Shown piece after piece: positions 1 through 5,465 of a stretch of DNA of 9,983 nucleotides; the first letter of the stretch is position 1, and every line of letters starts with the position of its first letter. Source of the DNA: Holophagaceae bacterium (lineage in GTDB: Bacteria; Acidobacteriota; Holophagae; Holophagales; Holophagaceae); assembly GCA_025355915.1 (NCBI GenBank), contig JANXYT010000456.1:1-9983 (forward strand), in the 5' to 3' direction. Both the position numbers and the translations under genes were made by a program. A model generated the notes under the pieces. The model worked only from the letters and a program-made list of their open reading frames with translations. It was not told the origin of the DNA and searched no databases.

Positions 1-12
1 CAGTTGGGCTTG

Positions 13-50
13 CTAGGAGCCTGTCCAAGTATTGGGTGGGGGCTGCACTG
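13..50 (+). repeat. Left terminal inverted repeat
   Basis: This arm pairs with 292-329. Positions 13-33 are perfectly complementary to 309-329, and 39-47 to 295-303. Mismatches fall at 34, 36, 38 and 48. Confidence 0.8.
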
Positions 51-90
51 GGGCGCCAGCCGAGGGAGGCCAGGAAGGCGACAAAGGCCT

Positions 91-120
91 TCTCGGTATC
101 GGCGAAGCCGATACGCGAGA
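91..120. repeat. Internal hairpin of the palindromic element
   Basis: The core stem is GTATCGGC (96-103) with GCCGATAC (107-114), closed by the 3-base loop GAA. Below it, TCTCG (91-95) pairs with CGAGA (116-120), leaving one bulged G at 115. This gives 13 base pairs in 30 bases. Confidence 0.6.
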
Positions 121-196
121 CGTACTGAATTCTGGTGGTTCCAAGGACGAGGAGCCTGACGCAGCATCCCGACGGCTGCCGCCCCAGCCCGAAGGG

Positions 197-294
197 TTGA
201 TTGCAAAGGGCTCCCATGCCGTGTCAGGGCGCTTGAACGGTGAACCCGCACCGCCCTGCGCGCCCTTCCTTGCCTGGAAGCCCTTTGCCATCAA
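197..294. repeat. Large internal inverted repeat of the palindromic element
   Basis: Bases 197-216 pair with 275-294 with only two mismatches (202/289 and 213/278). The pairing continues more weakly inward, for example AGGGCG at 226-231 with CGCCCT at 261-266. It would extrude as a cruciform or fold as an RNA stem-loop. Confidence 0.6.
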
Positions 295-329
295 TGCAGC
301 CCCTATCGAATACTTGGACAGGCTCCTAG
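292..329 (-). repeat. Right terminal inverted repeat
   Basis: This is the inverted copy of 13-50 with 34 of 38 positions matching. Its inner end (292-294) also forms the foot of the internal hairpin at 197-294, so the two structures compete for those bases. Confidence 0.8.
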
Positions 330-333
330 GCTG

Positions 334-873
334 ATGGTGGAGATACCCGTGGACGACCTGGACCTGCGTACCGCCAAGATCCGCCTGCTCTGCACCGATA
401 TCGACGGGGTGCTCACCACCGGGGCCCTACACTACGGGGCGGAACCGGGCCACACCAAGGCCTTCCACGTGCGGGATGGCGCCGCCATCAAGTGGCTGCA
501 GCGGGCGGGCATCCCCGTGGCGTTCATCTCCGGCCTGGACGCTGCCGCCACCCTGAACCGCGCGGAGGATCTGGGGGTGGAGGACTGCTTCGCGGGTCAC
601 CTGGACAAGCGACCTGTCCTCGACCAACTGTGCGCCAAATACGGCCTGGCCTATGACGAGGTGGCCCACCTGGGGGATGACCTGCCTGACCTCCCCCTCC
701 TCAGACGCGTGGGCCTGGCGTGCTGCCCCTCGGACGCCGTGCCCGAAGTGAAAGCCGCCTGCCACTGGGTGGCCGACGTGCCCGGAGGCCACGGCCTGCT
801 AAGGCTGGTGGCCGAACGGATCCTCAAGGCCCAGGGCCGTTGGGCCGACATCGTGAGCAAGTACGAGGCCTGA
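334..873 (+). CDS. kdsC: 3-deoxy-D-manno-octulosonate 8-phosphate phosphatase (KdsC-like, HAD family)
   Basis: The predicted 179-residue enzyme hydrolyses Kdo-8-phosphate to Kdo in the cytoplasm, a step in LPS inner-core synthesis. All HAD motifs are visible: nucleophile and acid D22/D24 in TDIDGVLT, motif II S66 in FISG, motif III K92, and GDDLPD (114-119) for Mg2+. There is no cap domain, and the length fits capless KdsC (E. coli about 188 residues). The usual Arg after the motif II Gly (TGR in many KdsC) is Leu here, and the usual C-terminal GGxGAxRE appears as GGHGLLRL, so substrate assignment is less certain than fold. The ATG at 334 lacks a clear Shine-Dalgarno. A GTG at 349 has GGAG 6 bases upstream and may be the true start (174 residues). 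The gene abuts the palindromic element. The next gene begins 1 bp after its stop, suggesting co-transcription. Confidence 0.85.
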   Translation: MVEIPVDDLDLRTAKIRLLCTDIDGVLTTGALHYGAEPGHTKAFHVRDGAAIKWLQRAGIPVAFISGLDAAATLNRAEDLGVEDCFAGHLDKRPVLDQLCAKYGLAYDEVAHLGDDLPDLPLLRRVGLACCPSDAVPEVKAACHWVADVPGGHGLLRLVAERILKAQGRWADIVSKYEA

Positions 874-874
874 C

Positions 875-1408
875 ATGAAACCCATCGCCACCCTTCTGGC
901 TGCCGCCGCGGCGTTGACGCTTACCGCCCAGGACGCCGCCATCGGCGCCCGGGTTCACGGCCTGGTCCCCATGGGCAACCTCCGCAATCTCACCGATAGC
1001 CAAGTCGGCCTGGGTGCTGCGGTCTACGTCAGCATTCCCCTCAGCCGGGGCCTGGTGCTGCGGCCCCTGGTGGGCGCCCAGTTCATCCCCAAGGGGGACA
1101 CGCTGGGGCTGACCGGGACGAAAACCTCCATCGCCTCGGTGGACCTGATGGTGGACGCGCTCTGGTTTCCCGACGAGGACCCCGAGCACGGCCCCTACCT
1201 TATCGGAGCCGTGGGCGGCCAGCAGTGGCGCGTGAGCGCCACGGGAACCTCGCCCTCCACCCAGTCCGCCACCCGGCTCGGCCTCAACGGTGGCCTGGGC
1301 TACCAGTTCACCCCCCGCCTCGGTGTCGAGGTGAGGGGTTTCTGGAGTCCCATCGACAAGACCCTCACCGCCACCGGGCTGATGCTCGGCGCGACGGCGA
1401 GGTTCTGA
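875..1408 (+). CDS. Small outer-membrane beta-barrel protein, function unknown
   Basis: The predicted protein has 177 residues. A signal peptide covers about residues 1-18: a Lys near the start, an Ala/Leu-rich core and an LTA cleavage site before Gln19. The mature part alternates polar and hydrophobic residues in short Gly-rich strands and ends in Ala-Arg-Phe. A C-terminal Phe is the usual outer-membrane barrel targeting signal. The size suggests an eight-stranded barrel of the OmpA/OmpW-like porin-family type, but no specific family motif is recognised. The ATG at 875 has GAGG at 865-868 inside the end of kdsC, and only one base separates it from the kdsC stop, so the two are probably translated from one mRNA. 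Its role could be structural, a small pore or adhesion. The sequence does not decide. Confidence 0.75.
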   Translation: MKPIATLLAAAAALTLTAQDAAIGARVHGLVPMGNLRNLTDSQVGLGAAVYVSIPLSRGLVLRPLVGAQFIPKGDTLGLTGTKTSIASVDLMVDALWFPDEDPEHGPYLIGAVGGQQWRVSATGTSPSTQSATRLGLNGGLGYQFTPRLGVEVRGFWSPIDKTLTATGLMLGATARF

Positions 1409-1409
1409 C

Positions 1410-3503
1410 CTACTTCAGGCCCCGTTTTTCCAGCAGCGGCCCCACCTTCGGATCGCGGCCCCGGAAACGGCGGTAGAGCAGCGCCGGATCCTCGGTGCCG
1501 CCCTTGGAGAGCACTTCGGCGCGGAACGTCGCCGCAGTGGCGGGATCGAAGAGGTTCCTTTTTTCCTTGAAGGCCTGGAAGGCGTCGCTGTCCAGCACGG
1601 CGCTCCAGATATAGCTGTAATAGCCCGCCGCGTAGCCGCCCATGATGTGGTTGAAGTAGGGGCTGCGGTAGCGGGGCGGGATCTCGGCGATGAGGCCCCA
1701 CTTCGCCAGGGAAGCCTTCTCAAAGGCGGCGGTGTCCTGGGGCTTGGTGTCCGTCAGCGTGTGCCAGTCCATGTCCAGCAGGGACGCGGCCATGTACTCC
1801 ACCGTGGCAAAACCCTGGCCGAAGGTGGCGGCCTTCTTCATCTTTGCCACCAGGGCGTCGGGGATGACCGCGCCGGTCTGGTAGTGCTTCGCGTAGAGCT
1901 TCAGCACCTCGGGCTCCATGGACCAGTTCTCCATGACCTGGCTGGGCAGTTCCACGAAGTCGCGGGGCGTCCCGGCGGTGCCGCGGTAGCGCCCCTTGTA
2001 GAAGAGCCCGTGCAGGCCGTGGCCGAACTCGTGGAAGAGCGTGCGCACTTCATCAGACGTCAGCAGCGCGGGACGATCGCCGGCGGGCGCGGTGAAGTTG
2101 CAGACGTTCACCACCACGGGATCCACCTGCCTGCCGTCCTGGATCCAGGCCGCCCGGTAGTTGCTCATCCAGGCGCCGCCCCGCTTGCCCGGCCGGGGAT
2201 GGTAGTCCACGTAGATCAGGCCCAGGTGGCGGCCGTCCTTCTCCTTCACCTCGAAGCAGCGCACATCCTGCTGGTAGACGGGGATGCCCTTCACTTCGGT
2301 GAAGGTGATGCCGTAGAGTTTCCCGGCCACGGTGAAGGCGCCCTGGCGCACGGCATCGATGGCGAAGTAGGGCTTCACGGATTCCTCGTCGAAGTCGTAC
2401 TTGGCCTGCTTCACCTTTTCGGCGTAGTAGCGCCAGTCCCAGGGCTCGAGCTTTTGGCTGGGCAGATCCTTCGCCATCATGGCCTGCAGCTCAGCGCGTT
2501 CCTTCTTGGCGACTTCCAGCGCGGGCTTCCAGATCTGGTCCAGCAGGCCATAGACCCCCTTGGGATTCTTGGCCATGTTCTCTTCCAGGACGAAGTCGGC
2601 CCAGGTCTTGTAGCCCAGCAGCTGGGCCTTCTCGACGCGCAATGCCGCCACGCGGCTCACGATGGCGTTGGTGTCCGTATCGCCGCCCTGGTTGCAGCGC
2701 TCCAGGTAGCCCGAGAGAAGGCGCTTCCGCAGCTCGCGGTTCTGGGCGTATTCGAGGAAGGGCCAGATGCTGGGGCCATCCAAGGTGAACAGCCACTTGC
2801 CGTCCAGGCCGGCCTTCTTCGCCGCGGCCGCTGCGGCCATGCGCGTGCCCTCAGGGAGTCCAGCCAGATCCGCGGGCTGCTCGACCACCATCTGGAAGGC
2901 CTTGGTGGCCTTGAGCAGGCGGTCCCCGAACTCCACGCCCAGCTTGGACTGCTCGCCGTTGATGGCGCGCATCCGGACCTGCTGGTCCGGCGTCAGCGCC
3001 GCCCCGGCCCGGACAAAGCCCTTGTAGGTTCGCTCCAACAGACGGGTCTGATCGGGCGCCAGCTTCAGGCCGACCCGGGCGTCCCACACAGCCTTCACCC
3101 GCAGGAAAAGCTTCGGGTTCAGCTGGATGTCGTCCCGGTGCGCCGACAGCAGCGGCATCACGTCGCGATTCACGGCCTGCAGCTTGGGATTCGTTTCCGC
3201 GCCCGTGAGGTTGAAAAACACGGAACCGACGCGGTCCATGAACTGGCCCGACAGCTCCAGCGCCACGATGGTGTTCGCGAAGGTCGGGGCCTCCTTGATC
3301 GCCACAATGGCGGCGACCTCCCCCTTCTGGCGCGCCATGCCCTCCTTCAGCGCTGGCAGGAAGTGTTCCTCCCTAATCTCGGCGAACGGCGGCACCCCGA
3401 AGGGCGTCTTCCATTCCGCAAAGAACGGGTTGACCACTGCGGCCGGGTTGGCGGCGAGGGCGGGCAGCGTCATGAGGGCGGCCAGAACGGAAGCGGTGCG
3501 CAT
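1410..3503 (-). CDS. M3-family zinc metallopeptidase, exported (peptidyl-dipeptidase Dcp-like)
   Basis: The predicted 697-residue oligopeptidase probably trims short peptides in the periplasm. An N-terminal signal peptide (about residues 1-18, ending ALAA before Asn19) points to export, whereas E. coli Dcp (about 680 residues) is cytoplasmic. The entry signature TPFGVPPFAEI and the long helical N-terminal half are typical of M3. The zinc site is HEFGH at 491-495, with E492 as catalytic base and E518 in DFVELPSQ as the third ligand. The C-terminal block SPYFNHIMGGYAAGYYSYIW carries the family's substrate-binding Tyr/His residues. The loop between HEFGH and the ligand Glu is two residues shorter than in E. 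coli Dcp. The start is supported by AGGAG (3509-3513) 5 bases upstream of the ATG. Its stop lies one base from the stop of the converging barrel gene. Confidence 0.93.
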   Translation of the reverse strand: MRTASVLAALMTLPALAANPAAVVNPFFAEWKTPFGVPPFAEIREEHFLPALKEGMARQKGEVAAIVAIKEAPTFANTIVALELSGQFMDRVGSVFFNLTGAETNPKLQAVNRDVMPLLSAHRDDIQLNPKLFLRVKAVWDARVGLKLAPDQTRLLERTYKGFVRAGAALTPDQQVRMRAINGEQSKLGVEFGDRLLKATKAFQMVVEQPADLAGLPEGTRMAAAAAAKKAGLDGKWLFTLDGPSIWPFLEYAQNRELRKRLLSGYLERCNQGGDTDTNAIVSRVAALRVEKAQLLGYKTWADFVLEENMAKNPKGVYGLLDQIWKPALEVAKKERAELQAMMAKDLPSQKLEPWDWRYYAEKVKQAKYDFDEESVKPYFAIDAVRQGAFTVAGKLYGITFTEVKGIPVYQQDVRCFEVKEKDGRHLGLIYVDYHPRPGKRGGAWMSNYRAAWIQDGRQVDPVVVNVCNFTAPAGDRPALLTSDEVRTLFHEFGHGLHGLFYKGRYRGTAGTPRDFVELPSQVMENWSMEPEVLKLYAKHYQTGAVIPDALVAKMKKAATFGQGFATVEYMAASLLDMDWHTLTDTKPQDTAAFEKASLAKWGLIAEIPPRYRSPYFNHIMGGYAAGYYSYIWSAVLDSDAFQAFKEKRNLFDPATAATFRAEVLSKGGTEDPALLYRRFRGRDPKVGPLLEKRGLK

Positions 3504-3525
3504 GGGGGCTCCTGGGGCATCATTC

Positions 3526-3569
3526 GTTACCTTAGCATCAGCTTACGAGGGTAACCAGGGCTGAGCCCT
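3526..3569. promoter_or_regulatory. Inverted-repeat cluster between divergent genes (possible operator)
   Basis: GTTACC (3526-3531) and GGTAAC (3550-3555) form a 6-bp inverted repeat 18 bases apart, with AGC/GCT inside. A second small stem follows, AGGGC (3557-3561) with GCCCT (3565-3569) around TGA. The cluster lies 23 bases upstream of the M3 peptidase start and ahead of the small rightward ORF, a sensible place for a regulator. No specific regulator is recognised, and the repeats are short enough to be chance. Confidence 0.25.
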
Positions 3570-3597
3570 TGCGTGGATAGCAGGCCCCACATCCAAT
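3569..3597 (+). promoter_or_regulatory. Weak sigma70-like promoter candidate for the small ORF
   Basis: TTGCGT (3569-3574) and TCCAAT (3592-3597) are separated by 17 bases, matching the -35 and -10 consensus at 3 and 4 of 6 positions. It would start transcription near 3604, about 57 bases before the ATG at 3661. The match is poor and is listed only because spacing and position fit. Confidence 0.2.
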
Positions 3598-3650
3598 GAT
3601 TGCGCCCATGATGTCTCAGGGCCCGGATCCAGAAGAAACGGGAGCCCACA

Positions 3651-3656
3651 AGGAGG
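3651..3656 (+). promoter_or_regulatory. Strong Shine-Dalgarno of the small basic ORF
   Basis: AGGAGG lies 4 bases before the ATG at 3661. It is the main evidence that the short downstream reading frame is a real gene. Confidence 0.6.
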
Positions 3657-3660
3657 ATGT

Positions 3661-3798
3661 ATGGGCAACGATAAGAAACCCAAAAAAGCCAAACCGCCTG
3701 TCGTGCATGGCGCAACGTCCCGGGGATCGGGTCTGGCCGGCAGCCTGGGCGAGCCTGTCAAGAAAGCGCCCCTGGCACCCGCGAAAAAGAAGAAGTAG
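3661..3798 (+). CDS. Small lysine-rich basic protein (45 aa), function unknown
   Basis: The 45-residue reading frame begins MGNDKKPKKAKPP and ends APAKKKK before TAG. It has lysine clusters at both ends (residues 5-6, 8-9, 11, and the last four), Pro/Ala spacers and a neutral Gly/Ser-rich middle. There is no signal peptide, membrane segment or cysteine. Such composition resembles disordered nucleic-acid-binding tails of the histone-H1-like or ribosome-associated kind, but this is composition only. Support for reality is the AGGAGG site at optimal distance and the free-standing position between divergent genes. The lysine codons are the AAA/AAG pair only, so base composition is A-rich compared with neighbours. 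It is not recognised as a named family. It could be lineage-specific, or a short spurious frame. Confidence 0.55.
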   Translation: MGNDKKPKKAKPPVVHGATSRGSGLAGSLGEPVKKAPLAPAKKKK

Positions 3799-3810
3799 AC
3801 CGGGATCGTT

Positions 3811-4024
3811 GCGGCCCGGCCACCTCGTTGAACATGGGGAGGGTCTGGGTGCGCCCCATCCTGATCTGCCCGCAGGTTGAGCCACCGAACCAAGCTCGGA
3901 GGTCCTCCAGCAGCCACTCGCCGAGGTTGGGCCCTGTCCGAGGGGGCCGACCTGCGCAGTTTTCCCGGCAGTGTTCCCGGCCGGCAAGAAACATGAAAGC
4001 ATCGCGGCCCTTCGGGGCCGTTTC
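3811..4024 (+). ncRNA. Candidate structured RNA (rod-shaped fold ending at a terminator), possibly 6S-like or a structured 3' UTR
   Basis: By hand, the plus strand folds into one elongated rod. Bases 3814-3821 pair with 3979-3985 (one bulge), 3830-3834 with 3972-3976, and 3837-3840 with 3963-3966. Further in, 3866-3868 pairs with 3957-3959, 3872-3879 with 3948-3955 (8 pairs, one G-U), and 3881-3883 with 3945-3947. The tip is 3891-3899 with 3921-3929 (one mismatch). An unpaired 5' region (3841-3865) opposite a short 3' side recalls the asymmetric bubble of 6S RNA, and the total size of about 200 nt fits. I cannot match 6S sequence motifs, so identity is open. It ends in a rho-independent terminator. 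It may be an independent RNA or the 3' UTR of the 45-aa ORF, whose stop is at 3798. SRP RNA, tmRNA and RNase P signatures were not found. Confidence 0.35.
4005..4024 (+). terminator. Rho-independent terminator with TTCG tetraloop
   Basis: CGGCCC (4005-4010) and GGGCCG (4015-4020) form a perfect 6-bp GC stem closed by the stable TTCG loop, followed by TTTC (4021-4024). The flanks GAAA (3995-3998) and TTTC can extend it loosely. The T-run is short but lies only on the plus-strand side, so it should stop rightward transcription before the pqi operon. Confidence 0.6.
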
Positions 4025-4181
4025 TATGTCTATGGGGTACGGGGCCTGCTCGCGGGAGGCGGACTGCCTCGCCACCCCCTTCACCCGGATGGCCAAGGGT
4101 CTGAATTCATTATCCTGGTATCCCTTCCTGAGAATTCCCATGATGTTCGCAGGTAAGGTGAACGTGACCGAGAGTTCTCCC
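4025..4181 (+). other. Leader region of the pqi operon with weak promoter candidate
   Basis: No gene is supported here. The pqiA frame stays open through this stretch and back to 3828, but the translation has no PqiA similarity and crosses the terminator. TATCCT at 4111-4116 could be a -10 box, though no convincing -35 was found. Two GAATTC palindromes (4103-4108 and 4132-4137), 29 bases apart, flank it and could be operator halves or chance. A GC-rich stem GAGGC/GCCTC lies around 4056-4070. Confidence 0.3.
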
Positions 4182-5465
4182 ATGACCCCTAGCTCCATTC
4201 TCATGGCCTGTTCGGAGTGCGATCTGCTTCATTGGGTGGAGCGGCCTCCCACCAGAGGTAACTCTTCTTGCACGCGCTGCGGGGCCATCCTGCGAAGGGG
4301 GGGATATGGTTCCAGGGATGTGGCCTTGGCCCTGCACGCGGCCGCCATGGTGCTCTTCCTTCTCGCCCTTTCGTTTCCCCTCTTGACCCTCCACCTTCAT
4401 GGCACAGCCCAGGAAGCGTCCATCCCCGGTTCCGCGCGCCTCCTCGCCAACCTAGGCTGGCCCTGGTTGTCCGCGGTCCTGATCACCACCGTGATCCTGG
4501 CTCCTTTGGCCCATCTGAGCGGCATGATTTATGTCCTGCTGCAGCTTCGACGGCGGCAGCCGAACCGCTGGACCGCGAGGATTTTTCGGATCGTGGAGCA
4601 ATTCGGAGCCTGGGGCATGGCGGAAGTCTTCATCCTCGGCATCATCGTGTCCTACGTGAAGCTGGCCCAAATGGCCGTGGTGGTGCCCGGCCCATCCCTG
4701 TACGGGCTGGGCGCCTTCATGGTGGTCGCCGCGGCCGCCGTGTCGGTGCTGGACATCGGGGCAGTCTGGGAGGCCCTGGGAGGCCAAGCGGTCGAAGCAG
4801 CCAGCGAGCTCCCAAAGGGGGCACGGACCGCCCGGGAGGCGAACCTGGTCGCCTGCCTCAGCTGTGGACGGCTCTCTCCCTTGAAGGACTCTTCCTGCTC
4901 GCGGTGCGGGGCCACCCTGCACAGCCGGAAGCTGAAAAGCAGGGAGCGGACCTGGGCCCTTCTGCTCACGTCCATCCTCCTTTACCTGCCCGCCAATCTC
5001 TTGCCAGTGATGCGGGTGGTCTCGCTGGGGCGTACCCAGGCGGATACGATCATGGGCGGCATCATCCACTTCATGCGCACCAGGTCCTGGCCACTGGCCC
5101 TGCTCATCTTCATCGCCAGTGTGCTGGTGCCCATTTTGAAAATCATCATCCTGGCCATCCTCCTCATTTCCGAGCGCCGGCACTCCTCGCGGTGGCCCGA
5201 ACAGCGGGCGCGACTCTACCGACTGACCGAAATGGTGGGACGCTGGTCCATGGTGGATATCTTCGTCATCACGCTCATGGTGGCCATGGTGGAGCTGGGC
5301 ACGGTCGCCACCATCACCCCCGGCCCCGGCGCGGTGGCCTTCGCCCTGATGGTGTTTGCGACCATCCTGGCCGTTCAGTGTTTCGATCCCAGGCTCGTCT
5401 GGGATGCCTTGACCCTAGATTCCCGGGGACGTTTGGGTCAGCGTGAGGAGCCTGCACATGGCTGA
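4182..5465 (+). CDS. pqiA: PqiA, inner-membrane subunit of the Pqi lipid-transport system
   Basis: PqiA is the inner-membrane partner of the MCE protein PqiB and helps move lipids between membranes. The predicted 427 residues compare with 417 in E. coli. There are two homologous halves, each opening with a cysteine ribbon: C10/C13 plus C30/C33, and C225/C228 plus C239/C242. The spacings of 16 and 10 residues between CxxC pairs equal those in E. coli PqiA. Each half has four hydrophobic helices and a signature, WGMAEVFILGIIVSYVKL in the first and VGRWSMVDIFVITLMVAMVELG-like in the second. The second half also has LLYLPANLLPVM and ends with FDPRLVWDALT, as in the family. The chosen ATG puts the first CxxC near the N-terminus as in homologues, but its Shine-Dalgarno (GAGAG) is weak. 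ATGs at 4140 and 4203 are alternatives. The gene overlaps pqiB by 8 bases. Confidence 0.93.
   Translation: MTPSSILMACSECDLLHWVERPPTRGNSSCTRCGAILRRGGYGSRDVALALHAAAMVLFLLALSFPLLTLHLHGTAQEASIPGSARLLANLGWPWLSAVLITTVILAPLAHLSGMIYVLLQLRRRQPNRWTARIFRIVEQFGAWGMAEVFILGIIVSYVKLAQMAVVVPGPSLYGLGAFMVVAAAAVSVLDIGAVWEALGGQAVEAASELPKGARTAREANLVACLSCGRLSPLKDSSCSRCGATLHSRKLKSRERTWALLLTSILLYLPANLLPVMRVVSLGRTQADTIMGGIIHFMRTRSWPLALLIFIASVLVPILKIIILAILLISERRHSSRWPEQRARLYRLTEMVGRWSMVDIFVITLMVAMVELGTVATITPGPGAVAFALMVFATILAVQCFDPRLVWDALTLDSRGRLGQREEPAHG
5446..5450 (+). promoter_or_regulatory. Shine-Dalgarno deciding the pqiB start
   Basis: AGGAG lies 7 bases before the ATG at 5458 and inside the last codons of pqiA. 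It favours that ATG over the in-frame GTG at 5443, which would overlap the site itself. Confidence 0.7.

Larger units (their letters stand above)
13..329. mobile_element. MITE-like palindromic element with 38-bp terminal inverted repeats
   Basis: The 317-bp segment is bounded by inverted arms 13-50 and 292-329. The outer 21 bases of each arm are perfectly complementary, and 34 of 38 match overall. The tetranucleotide CTAG lies at both outer ends. If TA is a duplicated target, the element proper is 16-326, opening GGAGCCTGTCC and closing with its reverse complement. TA or CTAG targets are known for IS630/Tc1-mariner transposases, so this family is a candidate mobiliser, but that is inference. 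No transposase is encoded. The ORFs spanning it on both strands lack recognisable domains and probably reflect GC-rich composition. Internal hairpins (91-120 and 197-294) add to the structure. It ends 4 bp before the kdsC ATG. An alternative is a domesticated or regulatory palindromic repeat rather than a mobile one. Confidence 0.6.

Noticed and set aside
32..334. Roughly 100-codon open frames on both strands through the palindromic element
   Set aside because: They overlap each other and the inverted repeats, have no recognisable domain, and are explained by palindromic GC-rich sequence.
1647..3554. A 635-codon open frame on the plus strand
   Set aside because: It is antisense to the M3 peptidase gene, whose zinc site, signal peptide and Shine-Dalgarno are all intact. 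The plus-strand translation is His/Leu/Gly-rich with no domain and is a GC-rich shadow.
3881..3905. A tRNA-like T-arm on the minus strand (GGTTCGGTGG)
   Set aside because: The bases around it do not form the 5-bp T-stem, acceptor or anticodon arms.
3830..3985. SRP RNA, RNase P RNA or tmRNA identity for the rod-shaped RNA
   Set aside because: I looked for the SRP GGAA-tetraloop/AGCAG core, the RNase P GAGGAAAGUC-type core and tmRNA ends on both strands and found none. Only the general shape remains.
3758..4204. A 148-codon minus-strand frame between the small ORF and pqiA
   Set aside because: It runs antisense through the terminator and the predicted RNA rod, has no good ribosome binding site or known motif, and overlaps the pqiA start.
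4268..5446. A 392-codon plus-strand frame inside pqiA
   Set aside because: It is the shifted frame of pqiA and is rich in Pro, His, Arg and Gly. The zinc ribbons and membrane helices are in the other frame.
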